Shown piece by piece: positions 1 through 9,584 of a DNA stretch of 26,294 nucleotides (positions within the stretch are counted from its first letter, which is position 1; every line of letters starts with the position of its first letter). The notes under the pieces are model-generated. The model did no database searches, was not told where the DNA came from, and was given only the letters and a program-made list of their open reading frames with translations. Where the stretch lies: NCBI GenBank assembly GCA_937901915.1, contig CALGUD010000112.1, forward strand, positions 1 to 26,294, given 5' to 3'. Origin of the DNA: an uncultured Flavobacteriaceae bacterium. Lineage in GTDB: Bacteria > Bacteroidota > Bacteroidia > Flavobacteriales > Flavobacteriaceae. A program made the translations under genes and the position numbers.

Positions 1-27
1 AAAAAAAATGAAAAACCTCTATATCCT

Positions 28-231
28 TTAAAAGTTGTAGCCATCAAATATCTTAAATCTGATGTATATACTTTTGGGTAGTATATTATAATTCCAGAAG
101 TAACAATATACTTTTTTTAAACCTAATGAATATTTTCCTTCCTCTATTAATTTTACGGTCCCCTGATAATAACATTTCTCTTTAGAAATTATTAAATTTA
201 AAGATACCTGAAAGTCATCCTTGATTCCCAA
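28..231 (-). other. Doubtful 67-aa open reading frame at the left edge
   Basis: A TTG-started frame of 67 codons on the minus strand, rich in Lys, Tyr and Ile. It shows no signal peptide, membrane segment or recognisable motif. Its TTG start lies only 11 bp from the TTG start of the divergent gene at 243, leaving no room for two promoters, so both starts are unlikely to be real. It may be a degraded end of a gene or chance coding in AT-rich DNA. I do not claim a product. Confidence 0.15.
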
Positions 232-242
232 GGTAATTTATA

Positions 243-1829
243 TTGAAAAGAAGCCGGAAAAAATACAGAGTTTTTTATAAGCTGGAAGAGCAGATGGAGA
301 TTCCTATGTTTATTCTGGCTATATTATGGATGTACTTGTTTGTGGTGGAATTGGTAAGTGGATTATCCGCAGTTCAGGAGTATTTGCTCTACGGGGTTTG
401 GACTCTGTTTATTTTAGAATATTTACTTAAACTAGTTTTAGCGCCCCGTAAATTCAGTTTTATAAAGCAGAACTGGATTACCCTTATTTCATTAGTAGTT
501 CCTGTATTTAGAATTTTCAGAATTTTTTACGCATTGCGTGTTCTTCAATCTGTGAGATTCATAAATTCAACTAAAATTATAAGAGCGCTCACTTCAGGAA
601 AAAGGTTTTTTGCTGAATTGAAGGAGGCACAGGGTCCAACTCCCGATCCGGAGATGTACGTGGGTATTTTGGTGGCTGTCGGGCCAACGGGAAATAAAGA
701 AGAGCTACATGTATACGCGAATCAGCTTATTAAAGATGTAAAAGAAAAATTGGAAGAGGGAACAGGTATAAAGTGGTTTTTTGAAATCGCTGATACCGTA
801 CATTTAGAAAATGACAAAGTAAGAAGTCCTTCTGAGTTTTTGGACAGTGCCAGCCAGATAATGGCAGAAGGCCCGTATGATATTGTAAACGTGATTACAG
901 ATGTAGGGCTTATGTCTCGTAAAAAACGGATAGAAGCCGGGTTATGTTCTTCTGTAGCCAGAATAATTGTCACTTCAATACGAAAGTTGATTACAACAGG
1001 TAGAAATAAAGAAACCCGTAGTTTACATGATGAGCACGTCAGATTAAACAGTGCCTTGCTGTTTTTGCACCTTACAGGGCATATGCTGGGATTAAAAGAT
1101 GTCTCTGCTGTAAACAGTAAGATTATGGGGACTGTAGATTTTAACAGGGAACTCAAAACTATACCCTCGTATAATACCAGGGAAAAAGAAATTTTACGGA
1201 AAAAGGCCCCCAAAGCTCCTGATCGGGAGCTTAAAAACGGAAATGCCGTTGAAACCTTTATATTTCACGTATTAATGACTGGCAGGCACTTAAAAGAATT
1301 TTTTAAGCCATTGTTGGAAAATAAATCCCCACTGTTATTCTTGTTTTTGCCGGGATTGGCTACAGCAGCTATAGCTCCGGCCTTGATCTTGATATTTACT
1401 GCCGAAACCTGGGATGTAGGTTTGGGAATGACTAACGGAACAGCGGCTTTTTTTGCTGTAATAAGTATTCTTGGTGCCAGTTTTTATCTGGTAAGAATTC
1501 AATCTCTTTTTCTGCCAAGAAAAGAAAAAAGAATATTAACTGAGCACTTAGCCGTTGCCAATAGTGTTATCTATTTCAGTATTTTTTTTGCATGTATTGG
1601 TTTATTCTCTTTAGTTGCAGGATTAATGTTGGTTATAGAAGTGTATATTTTTCCTCCGGATTTAATACAAACCTGGCCTACGTTAGACAAACCGGAAGTT
1701 TCTCTTGCAGATAAAATTCGTCTTGCAGTTTTTATAAGTACAGTGGGGGTAACAACCGGAGCCCTGGCTGGTGGTTTAGAGAGCCGTACTTTCATTCAAA
1801 ATTTAGCTTTATTCCGGGACAAACCCTGA
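243..1829 (+). CDS. Membrane protein: voltage-sensor-like S1-S4 bundle fused to a degenerate metzincin-like domain
   Basis: 528 aa; function unknown. Residues about 18-115 look like a voltage-sensor bundle. S2 carries F56-xx-E59-xxx-K63, the usual charge-transfer pattern. The S4-like helix has R90, R93, R99, R105, K111 and R114, all in a three-residue register. The acidic S3 residue typical of ion channels is not seen. Residues about 138-310 are soluble and contain HLTGHMLGLKD (H276, H280, G283, D286). This matches the metzincin pattern HExxHxxGxxH/D except that Glu is Leu277; M295 sits where the Met-turn would be. About four hydrophobic segments follow (365-525). No pore-loop selectivity motif is visible. 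The start is TTG at 243, because an in-frame TAA lies at 234-236 and the first ATG (codon 18) would remove a basic N-terminal stretch. The domains are clear by motif; the function and lack of protease activity are inferred. Confidence 0.85.
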   Translation: MKRSRKKYRVFYKLEEQMEIPMFILAILWMYLFVVELVSGLSAVQEYLLYGVWTLFILEYLLKLVLAPRKFSFIKQNWITLISLVVPVFRIFRIFYALRVLQSVRFINSTKIIRALTSGKRFFAELKEAQGPTPDPEMYVGILVAVGPTGNKEELHVYANQLIKDVKEKLEEGTGIKWFFEIADTVHLENDKVRSPSEFLDSASQIMAEGPYDIVNVITDVGLMSRKKRIEAGLCSSVARIIVTSIRKLITTGRNKETRSLHDEHVRLNSALLFLHLTGHMLGLKDVSAVNSKIMGTVDFNRELKTIPSYNTREKEILRKKAPKAPDRELKNGNAVETFIFHVLMTGRHLKEFFKPLLENKSPLLFLFLPGLATAAIAPALILIFTAETWDVGLGMTNGTAAFFAVISILGASFYLVRIQSLFLPRKEKRILTEHLAVANSVIYFSIFFACIGLFSLVAGLMLVIEVYIFPPDLIQTWPTLDKPEVSLADKIRLAVFISTVGVTTGALAGGLESRTFIQNLALFRDKP

Positions 1830-1894
1830 TCTATATTAGCATGAATTCGATGCAACATTCCTATTCTTATACCTGGCGTTAAATTAGTCTTCTC

Positions 1895-1917
1895 TATAAA
1901 GTTGACGCCCCTTTATA
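1895..1917. promoter_or_regulatory. Inverted repeat before the PUL regulator gene
   Basis: TATAAAG and CTTTATA form a perfect 7-bp inverted repeat separated by 9 bases, ending about 31 bp before the TTG start at 1949. It sits in the 119-bp gap between the fusion gene and the regulator. It could be an operator for the regulator gene or a weak hairpin; an AT-rich match of this size can also occur by chance. Confidence 0.3.
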
Positions 1918-1948
1918 ACATCTCTCCGGGAATTTACTTATATTTAAG

Positions 1949-4762
1949 TTGATTTATTCAGATAAAAAATTGAAAAGCAGAATATCTTATTTTTTTATAC
2001 TTTTTTCTCTGACCTTTTATTTTGGAATTGCTCAGCAGGAGTTACCGCCTGTACACAATTTTAATATAAAAGAATACAGGGCAGGAAATCAAAACTGGAG
2101 TATTTGTGAGAGTAATGATTACCTGTACGTTGCAAACAATGAAGGTTTGCTGGAATTTGATGGACTGGAATGGAGGCTTTACCAGTTACCCAATAAAACA
2201 ATTATCAGGTCTGTTGCGGTTAAAGGCCATAAAATTTTCACGGGATCATACGAAGAATTCGGGTATTGGGAGAGATCCAAAAACGGAGAACTTATATATA
2301 CAAGTCTTGTATCTGGTTTAAATAAAAAGGATATTGAGACTGAATCCATTTGGGGCGTATACCCGGGGAAAGAGAGGGTTATATTTAAATCTTTTGCGAA
2401 AATCTACATTTATCAAAATAATAAAACAGAAGTTTTAACCCCAGGAGCTACTTTGCATGGCGCATTACTCCATAAGGATGATTTTTACGTTTTTATGGCT
2501 GGTAAAGGTATATTCCGTTTAAACGAATCTTCTTTTGAAATTGTTGAAGGGTCCGAAATTTTAAAAGATTATTCTGTACAATCCATTATACCCTATGGAG
2601 AGAAAGAACTAATGATAGGAACTTCATTAAACGGATGCTTTATTTCGTACCAGCAGGGTATTAAAAAATGGGAACATCCGGTAAATGAAATACTAAAAGA
2701 GCACCAGCTTAATAATATAATCCATGATAAGGAAAAATTAATTTTTGGCACCATAAAGCATGGGCTATATGTTTTAAATGAAAAAGATAATTTATATTAC
2801 AACCTTCATGTAAATAACGGGCTGCAAAATAATACCATTTTAGCAAGTACAGTAGACAATAACGGGGTATTATGGGTGGCCTTGGATAATGGTGTTTCAG
2901 CCGTACCTGTCAATTACTCCGCCTATTATTTAAATCCTACTTCTCAAAATATAGGCGCTGTTTACGATGTGGCAACCCTGAATAATGAAACCTATTTAGC
3001 CACTAATACTGGTATATATAGAATTGATGCAAAGGGTGTTGAATTTGTTAAAGGTTCTCAGGGGCATACGTGGGATTTATATGTGGTTGAAGATGAAATT
3101 ATTTGTGGACATAATCTTGTAACGTACAGTATTAAAGATGATATTCTAACTGAGATTTCCGGGCTTAATGGTGGTTATATTTTTTTACCATTGCCGGAAA
3201 ACAACGGAACTTTTATTCAAGGAAATTATTCGGGTATAAGCTTGTATAAAAAAGAATCAGGGAATTGGGTTTCTGAAAGAATACCGGAAATTAACTTCCC
3301 TGTTAAGCAAATTGTGTTTGAGCAGCGCCACATTCTGTGGATAGCTCATGCATATAAAGGGATTTATCGCTTACATTTATCTGAAGATTATAAATCCGTT
3401 GAAAAAATTGAAGCGTTTCAGGACAATACACTATTAAACCTATACGATATCAGGCTTTTTAAAATTGAAAATGATATTGCTTTTTTCAGTAATGAAAAAT
3501 GGTTTGTTTATAACAGTATTGAACAAAAAATAGAACCATTTGTCTCATTAAACAGTATTTTAGGGTCATACAAGGCTGCATATCCTATTTCAGATACCGA
3601 TTATAAACCTTTTGTGTTTAAACATAATAACGGAACTGTGTTTTTTAGAAATGAATTACAAGACAGCATCCAGCAAGTTTTTATACCAAACAGGTACTAT
3701 AAGGACCTGTTAGTTAATAAAAATGAAAAAGCTATTATAGTTAATGACAGCCTTACTTACATACTACTTTACAATGATGTGCTCGCAGTAAATCCGAAAA
3801 AGATTAACAATGGTAGCGAAATTCAGCCTCCGCGAATTGAACGAATATTCATTAATGGAAAACCTCAGGATTTAGGAACTGAACTGTCTTTTCGGTCCAA
3901 AGACACGTTAACCATAGAGGTGAGTATGCCTTTTCTTTCTAATAACACAATTGCTTATAAACTGTCGGGAGAAGATGAAAACTGGAAGCCGTCCAGTGGA
4001 AAAATAGTGTTTTATAACCTGCCTTTTGGAGACGAAGAATTGAATTTAAAAACATTAACAGCTTCGTTAAATTCATCCGGTAATAACACAAAATTAAAAT
4101 TTTATGTAAAGCCTCCCTGGTATGCCGGCATATATGGGATTATCTTCTTTTTGCTACTTGCTTTAATTGTTGTTTTTGTAATTGTAACCATCAATAAGTA
4201 TGTGCTTATCAGGCATAAAAAGTATCTGGAAGAGCAATACACCCATCAACAGGAACTTCTGAGAAAGGAAGAGGCACTGAACCATGAAAAGAAATTAAAT
4301 GAATTTCAAAAAAAGCAGTATTTAAGAGAACTTAATGCTAAAACCAAAGAACTGGCAAACACAGCTATGACGATGACCAAAAAAAATGAACTACTCCTTA
4401 AATTGAAAAGTGATTTGCTCGAATTTAAAAATGAAGTTTTAAGTAAAAATAAGTTTAACAGACTTCTCAGCAATATTGATAAGAATATTGATAATGTAAA
4501 AGATTGGGAGGTATTTGAATCTAATTTTAATCAAATACATGAATCGTTTTTTAAAAATCTCGTTGAGAGGCACCCTGACGTTTTAACTCCCAAAGATTTG
4601 AGACTCTGTGCTTATCTTAAATTAAACCTTTCAACTAAAGAAATATCACCTCTGATGAGCATATCTTCAAGGGGTGTAGAAATACACAGATACCGTTTAA
4701 GAAAAAAGTTAAATCTTGACAAAAACCAAAATTTGAACGAATATTTTATGAATATTTCATAA
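1949..4762 (+). CDS. Membrane-bound PUL regulator: beta-propeller, Y_Y_Y domain, TM helix, LuxR-type HTH
   Basis: 937 aa. An N-terminal hydrophobic signal (about residues 10-28) leads into a long repeat region with two-component-regulator propeller style blades (for example NNGVLWVALDNGVSAV), so it should be periplasmic. A Y_Y_Y-type Ig-like domain lies at about 630-715 and one TM helix at about 728-748. A Glu/Lys-rich coiled coil (about 755-830) and a C-terminal LuxR-like helix-turn-helix (about 877-937, with LNLSTKE and RYRLRKKL) follow. There is no histidine kinase or receiver domain, so it differs from a hybrid two-component system: a periplasmic ligand would act through the membrane directly on a cytoplasmic DNA-binding domain. 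It lies directly upstream of SusC on the same strand, so it probably senses the oligosaccharide and controls the PUL (inference). The start is TTG; no ATG lies before the signal peptide. Confidence 0.88.
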   Translation: MIYSDKKLKSRISYFFILFSLTFYFGIAQQELPPVHNFNIKEYRAGNQNWSICESNDYLYVANNEGLLEFDGLEWRLYQLPNKTIIRSVAVKGHKIFTGSYEEFGYWERSKNGELIYTSLVSGLNKKDIETESIWGVYPGKERVIFKSFAKIYIYQNNKTEVLTPGATLHGALLHKDDFYVFMAGKGIFRLNESSFEIVEGSEILKDYSVQSIIPYGEKELMIGTSLNGCFISYQQGIKKWEHPVNEILKEHQLNNIIHDKEKLIFGTIKHGLYVLNEKDNLYYNLHVNNGLQNNTILASTVDNNGVLWVALDNGVSAVPVNYSAYYLNPTSQNIGAVYDVATLNNETYLATNTGIYRIDAKGVEFVKGSQGHTWDLYVVEDEIICGHNLVTYSIKDDILTEISGLNGGYIFLPLPENNGTFIQGNYSGISLYKKESGNWVSERIPEINFPVKQIVFEQRHILWIAHAYKGIYRLHLSEDYKSVEKIEAFQDNTLLNLYDIRLFKIENDIAFFSNEKWFVYNSIEQKIEPFVSLNSILGSYKAAYPISDTDYKPFVFKHNNGTVFFRNELQDSIQQVFIPNRYYKDLLVNKNEKAIIVNDSLTYILLYNDVLAVNPKKINNGSEIQPPRIERIFINGKPQDLGTELSFRSKDTLTIEVSMPFLSNNTIAYKLSGEDENWKPSSGKIVFYNLPFGDEELNLKTLTASLNSSGNNTKLKFYVKPPWYAGIYGIIFFLLLALIVVFVIVTINKYVLIRHKKYLEEQYTHQQELLRKEEALNHEKKLNEFQKKQYLRELNAKTKELANTAMTMTKKNELLLKLKSDLLEFKNEVLSKNKFNRLLSNIDKNIDNVKDWEVFESNFNQIHESFFKNLVERHPDVLTPKDLRLCAYLKLNLSTKEISPLMSISSRGVEIHRYRLRKKLNLDKNQNLNEYFMNIS

Positions 4763-4818
4763 AATATCCATAAAATCTTCTTTTTTGGCTATTTTATTAA
4801 CAAAAAATTAAAATTTAG

Positions 4819-4978
4819 ACTACATCATTACTACATCATTCTGAATTTATAAATTTTAATATCCAGTTAGCATCCTCTCTTAAATCCCATTTTTTCTCTA
4901 ATACAGAGCATGTTAATATTTGATGTAGTCAAAATGTAGTTTTTTTTACTACAACATTTAGGAAACCTTATAACTTTA
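4819..4978 (+). promoter_or_regulatory. SusC promoter region with repeated ACTACATCATT operator boxes
   Basis: ACTACATCATT occurs twice back to back (4819-4829 and 4830-4840). An inverted copy containing TGATGTAGT lies at 4921-4929, a partial inverted copy ATGTAGT at 4934-4940, and a direct copy with one mismatch (ACTACAACATT) at 4948-4958. The last two form a dyad around a T-run. A -7-like element TAACTTTA lies at 4971-4978 (consensus TAnnTTTG), putting transcription start near 4985, just before the SusC ATG at 5006. No good -33 element is present; the last box sits at that place. This layout suits activation by a bound regulator, most simply the adjacent LuxR-type protein (inference). Confidence 0.6.
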
Positions 4979-5005
4979 AGAAAGCTTAAATCAAAAAATA
5001 ATCAA

Positions 5006-8000
5006 ATGGGAAAGATTTTATTAAGTGTTTTTATATTATGGGGTTCTGGAATTCTTGCTCAGGAAATTACAGTAACCGGAAAAGTTTCGGATTCGGAAGA
5101 TATTCCCCTTCCCGGAGCCACAGTATTAATTATGGGTACGGAGTCAGGCACTCAAACAGATTTTGATGGAAATTTTACACTGACTGATGTTCCCGAAGAA
5201 GCAGTGCTACAAATAAGTTATATAGGTTATGCTACTCTGGAAGTTCCGGTAAATGGTAGAACGAATATAATTATCAGTCTGTCTGAAGATGTCCAGGCCT
5301 TGGATGATGTAGTTGTAATAGGTTACGGCCAGTTAAGAGTGAAGGATTTAACCTCTTCTATTTCTACAGTGCAATCAGAAGACATCGTTAAAACTCCAAC
5401 AGCCCAGGTTATGCAGGCATTACAAGGAAAAGTTCCCGGTCTTCAGATAGTCAGTAACGGAGCTCCCGGAAATGCCCCCGGAGTCAGAATACGTGGTGTG
5501 GGATCTTATGATGCAGGCAATACCGGGCCTTTGTATGTAGTAGACGGTATGTTTTTTGACGATATTGATTTTTTAAACACTACAGACATTGAATCCGTTT
5601 CTGTTTTAAAAGATGCTTCAGCTGCTGCTATTTATGGTGTAAGGGCAGCTAATGGTGTGGTTTTGATTGAAACAAAATCCGGACGGTACAATACGAAAGC
5701 CGAAATTACTTATGATACTTATACCGGTTACCAGATTGCTCAGAATATTCTTAAAATGGCCAATACGGAGCAATTTACAACCATGGCTATAGAATCAGGT
5801 TCTGCAGCAGATGTGAGTTTTATTGAAAATGCCATGCAACGGTATGGCAGAAGCAGGATAAATCCGAATGTGCCCAATGTAAACACAGATTGGTACAGCC
5901 AGGTTATGCGGCCCGCAACAATAATGAACCACAGTTTTGGCGTTTCAGGAGGAGGAGAAAATGCCGCTTATAAATTAGGAGCCAGTTTTTTTGAACAAGA
6001 TGGTATCCTGGATATGAAAAATGAATACCGACGTTTTAACCTCAATTCAAAATTAGATTATAAAGCAACAGATTGGTTAACCGTAGGTGCCAATACAGTT
6101 TTTAGTAATGCTACCAAGTATGAATCAGATGATGCCGCGTGGTTTCAAACTTATTTTGCTGTTCCTGTGCTCCCGGTTTATGATGAAATCACCGATAATT
6201 ATGCAAATGCCCAGGATTTGGGTTACAGAGGAGGGCAAAATCCTTTTTCAACTTTAGCTTATAATGAGAATAAACTGAAAATCAGAAAGGTATTAACTAA
6301 TTTTTACGCACAGTTTAACCTGGTGCCGGACATGTTAACCTTTAAAACAACTTACAATCATGCCTATACCTCAATTGAAGGACGATATGTGGATTTACCT
6401 TTTTTTATAGGGGATGGTTTCCAAAGGCCGGATTCTCAACTGGAAAAAACAGCAGAAACTTATTCAAATCAGATATGGGATAATGTTTTAACCTTTAATC
6501 AGGTGTTTGGAAAACATGATTTAACTGTAATGGCAGGAACTTCATTCAGGGATGAATCCTATCATTTCCTGGCTAGTAAAGGGGTTAATTTTCCATGGGA
6601 AAACGAAAAGCTATGGTACCTCGATTTGGCTGATGATATTATAGCAGACAACACTGATGACAGGGTAGGGGATGATGGCCGGCGTGAATATGGTTTCTCA
6701 TATTTTGGCAGGGTTTCCTATAATTTTGACAATAAGTATCTATTATATGGTACAATGCGTGCAGATGGAACATCTAAATACCAGGAAAAATATGGTTACT
6801 TCCCGTCAATTGGTGTAGGTTGGGTACTTACGGAAGAAGAATTCATGCAAAATAATGGTCCTCTGGACTTCCTCAAGTTACGGGCTAGTTGGGGACAATT
6901 AGGGAACGACAAAATTCCCGCCAGTAATGGTTCAAATTCAATTAATATAATTACTACTGCTATTGGCAACGAGCTGGTCTCTGGTTTGACAGCTACCAGT
7001 ACATTTGATTACCTGGAATGGGAAGTTGTTGAAGAATGGAACGTGGGTCTTTCTTCAAGGTTGTTTGAAAACAGGATGTCATTAGAACTGGATTATTTTC
7101 AACGCGATACTAAAAATGCTGTAATACCTGTTGTGGTTCCTATGACCGGAGAAACCCGACGTAAAAACAGTGGGGAAATAAGAAATTCAGGTCTGGAGGT
7201 AGCTGTAAACTGGTATAATCAGGTGTCTGAAGATTTCAGTTATAATGTAGGGGCTAATTTTGCTACTTTAGAAAATGAAGTAACAGACCTCTTTGGTCAG
7301 CCTTACCTTGACGGTGGATCAGCCGAATTCAGGCAACGTTCAATTGTTGGAGAGCCTTTACTTGCTTTTTACGGGTATGAAGTACAAGGGGTGTATCAAA
7401 ATGATGCCCAGGTGCAGGCAGATCCTGTAGCAGTTTCTAACGGATTGGTGCCCGGAGACCTTATTTTTAAAGATCAGAATGGTGATGGCAATATGGACGG
7501 TGAAGACCGGGTGGTATTAGGATCTTATTTACCATCCTATACATATGGAGGAAATTTCGGAATTAATTATAAATCATGGGAGTTTACAGCAAGTTTTATG
7601 GGGCAGATTGGTAATAAAATTTTAAACCGTAAACGCGGAGAAATGATTTTTACCACAGATACAAATATGGATGCTGATCTTGCTATTAATCGCTGGCATG
7701 GCGAAGGTACATCAAACGAATATCCTTCATCATCCGGTTTAAGAAGAAGTTGGAACCAAAGTATGAGTGATTATTTTGTAGAGGATGGTTCTTTCTTCCG
7801 TTTACAGAATGTGCAGTTGGCATATACGCTATCAGGAAAAGAATTAAGCGGAACAGTATTACCGGATATCAGAATATATCTCACAGCAGAAAGACCCTTA
7901 ACAATATTTAAGTACAATGGATTTAATCCTGAGGTAGTTGATGGTATTGACCGTCAAACATATCCGATTCCGGCAGTTTACACCCTGGGTTTAAATTTCA

Positions 8001-8008
8001 GATTTTAA
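5006..8008 (+). CDS. susC: SusC-family TonB-dependent outer-membrane transporter
   Basis: 1000 aa. A signal peptide (to about residue 19, ending A-Q) is followed by a carboxypeptidase-D-regulatory-like N-terminal domain (about 20-105, with VTGKVSDSEDIPLPGATV). The TonB-box/plug junction (DDVVVIGYG) and plug domain (about 115-225, with MQALQGKVPGLQI, VRIRGVG, LYVVDG, LKDASAAAIYGVRAANGVV) come next. A large 22-strand-type barrel ends in the aromatic NFRF, as expected for BAM recognition. Length is normal for the family. It imports oligosaccharides with its SusD lid, powered by TonB-ExbBD. SusD follows after 15 bp. Given the enzymes downstream, beta-1,2-gluco-oligosaccharides are the likely cargo (inference). 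Confidence 0.97.
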   Translation: MGKILLSVFILWGSGILAQEITVTGKVSDSEDIPLPGATVLIMGTESGTQTDFDGNFTLTDVPEEAVLQISYIGYATLEVPVNGRTNIIISLSEDVQALDDVVVIGYGQLRVKDLTSSISTVQSEDIVKTPTAQVMQALQGKVPGLQIVSNGAPGNAPGVRIRGVGSYDAGNTGPLYVVDGMFFDDIDFLNTTDIESVSVLKDASAAAIYGVRAANGVVLIETKSGRYNTKAEITYDTYTGYQIAQNILKMANTEQFTTMAIESGSAADVSFIENAMQRYGRSRINPNVPNVNTDWYSQVMRPATIMNHSFGVSGGGENAAYKLGASFFEQDGILDMKNEYRRFNLNSKLDYKATDWLTVGANTVFSNATKYESDDAAWFQTYFAVPVLPVYDEITDNYANAQDLGYRGGQNPFSTLAYNENKLKIRKVLTNFYAQFNLVPDMLTFKTTYNHAYTSIEGRYVDLPFFIGDGFQRPDSQLEKTAETYSNQIWDNVLTFNQVFGKHDLTVMAGTSFRDESYHFLASKGVNFPWENEKLWYLDLADDIIADNTDDRVGDDGRREYGFSYFGRVSYNFDNKYLLYGTMRADGTSKYQEKYGYFPSIGVGWVLTEEEFMQNNGPLDFLKLRASWGQLGNDKIPASNGSNSINIITTAIGNELVSGLTATSTFDYLEWEVVEEWNVGLSSRLFENRMSLELDYFQRDTKNAVIPVVVPMTGETRRKNSGEIRNSGLEVAVNWYNQVSEDFSYNVGANFATLENEVTDLFGQPYLDGGSAEFRQRSIVGEPLLAFYGYEVQGVYQNDAQVQADPVAVSNGLVPGDLIFKDQNGDGNMDGEDRVVLGSYLPSYTYGGNFGINYKSWEFTASFMGQIGNKILNRKRGEMIFTTDTNMDADLAINRWHGEGTSNEYPSSSGLRRSWNQSMSDYFVEDGSFFRLQNVQLAYTLSGKELSGTVLPDIRIYLTAERPLTIFKYNGFNPEVVDGIDRQTYPIPAVYTLGLNFRF

Positions 8009-8023
8009 TTTAAAAAGTTAGTT

Positions 8024-9562
8024 ATGAAACTTACAAGAAACATTAAACAATCAGCTTTTGTTCTCGCAATACTATTTACACTTGCATCCTGCGAAGAGGA
8101 GCTGAATTCCCTACCGGAAAATGTAGATTTTACTGAAGATACAGATTATAATGATGCCTCAGAAATGATAAATTACCTTACAGGTGCTTATGGCAAAGTA
8201 TATGCAAGGGGATGGGAACAGCCTCCGCTTATTTCTGTACGTGGAGATGATGTAAATGCCGGTGGGCTGGGTGATCAGCAACCTTTTGCAGATACAGATA
8301 ACTTTATATACGACAAAGATTACTGGATGTATAATTCCCTGTGGCAAACTTTATACAGCGATGTTTTTGCAGTCCATTCGGCCATAGAACAGATAGAGAA
8401 ATTTAAAGAATTTGCCAACGATAATGAAATAACCAGGGCAAATCAATATATAGCTGAGGCCAAAACCCTCAGGGCCTGGATGCTTTTTCAATTAACAAGA
8501 GTATGGGGAGATATATTTATTACTTATACTTCAGATCCCACTGATCTTTTAACCGAAGAGGTTTCTACCAAAGAAGAGGTTATGCAACACATTTCTAATG
8601 AAATGGATGAAGCTATTACTTATTTACCGGAATTACACCCCAATGAAAGAACCGATATAAGAGGTGGAGTTACTGCTTATACAGCAATGGCTATGAAAGC
8701 ATTGGCCAATCTGGAGTTAGAAAATTATCAGGTTGTAGCAGATGTTACAGGAGATATAATCAATTCAGGTAAATTCAGTTTATTCCCTGATTTTTATGAA
8801 CTTTTTAAAACCGATGGTAAACTCAGTAGTGAAAATCTCTTCGAATTACAGTATTCCGATTTCGGACAAGGTGCAGGAGAAGTTAAAATTCATGATTTTG
8901 TTTTTTACGGTCCGCAAGGATGGACACCTGCAGTTGACGGTGCTGGCGCCGGATGGGGGTTTTATGAACCCAGTTTGAAATTCATCAAATTTATGTTAGA
9001 CAGGAATGAAACAGTACGACTGGAAACCAGTGTGCTTTTTACAGATCGCGGTATCGATGAACTTCAAACCGACCCCGATTATTCAACTTTACCTGCCTTT
9101 GTATCTAATACAACCCGGGATGGAGACGTTATTAATGACTATGCCAGGGCGTTATTTGCCAGTGGTAAACATTATTTACCTTCCAATCAGCTTACTCCGG
9201 GTCGTACAGAATACGGCACCAACAAAAATTATATTGTAATTCGCTATGCCGAAATATTATTAATGTATGCAGAAGCACTTACCCATGGAGCATCGGGTAT
9301 GGGAATTACAGCCGACCAGGCTGTTAATGAGGTGAGGTCCAGGGCAGGCTTAACATCACTTTCCGGTGTTACCACAGCCCAGGTTATGGACGAAAAATTT
9401 GCAGAGCTGGGGATGGAATGGGGTATCCGTTATTACGATATGATACGTTTAGGGCAAACAAGCGAATTAAGCTATGATGGCAGGACGTTCAGTGAAGATA
9501 AAACATATTTACCTTATCCTCAGGCTCAGGTAGATCAGCTCCCTACTCTGGAAAACAACTAA
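8024..9562 (+). CDS. susD: SusD-family surface glycan-binding lipoprotein
   Basis: 512 aa. The signal peptide ends in a lipobox LAS-C23, directly followed by EEE. An acidic stretch after the lipidated Cys is typical of surface-exported lipoproteins in this phylum. The body has the SusD/RagB pattern: TPR-like helices (ANQYIAEAKTLRAWMLFQLTRVWGD at about 142-165, given here in part as KTLRAWMLF) and the C-terminal signature NYIVIRYAEILLMYAEAL followed by AVNEVRSRAGL. It caps the SusC barrel and helps capture glycan. It lies 15 bp after SusC and 22 bp before the LamG lipoprotein, so the genes are very likely co-transcribed. Confidence 0.96.
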   Translation: MKLTRNIKQSAFVLAILFTLASCEEELNSLPENVDFTEDTDYNDASEMINYLTGAYGKVYARGWEQPPLISVRGDDVNAGGLGDQQPFADTDNFIYDKDYWMYNSLWQTLYSDVFAVHSAIEQIEKFKEFANDNEITRANQYIAEAKTLRAWMLFQLTRVWGDIFITYTSDPTDLLTEEVSTKEEVMQHISNEMDEAITYLPELHPNERTDIRGGVTAYTAMAMKALANLELENYQVVADVTGDIINSGKFSLFPDFYELFKTDGKLSSENLFELQYSDFGQGAGEVKIHDFVFYGPQGWTPAVDGAGAGWGFYEPSLKFIKFMLDRNETVRLETSVLFTDRGIDELQTDPDYSTLPAFVSNTTRDGDVINDYARALFASGKHYLPSNQLTPGRTEYGTNKNYIVIRYAEILLMYAEALTHGASGMGITADQAVNEVRSRAGLTSLSGVTTAQVMDEKFAELGMEWGIRYYDMIRLGQTSELSYDGRTFSEDKTYLPYPQAQVDQLPTLENN

Positions 9563-9584
9563 TAACTATTTTAAACAACGATAA

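Noticed and set aside
722..1213. 163-codon frame on the minus strand inside the 243-1829 gene
   Set aside because: It lies wholly antisense to a gene with clear domains and has a composition typical of an antisense shadow.
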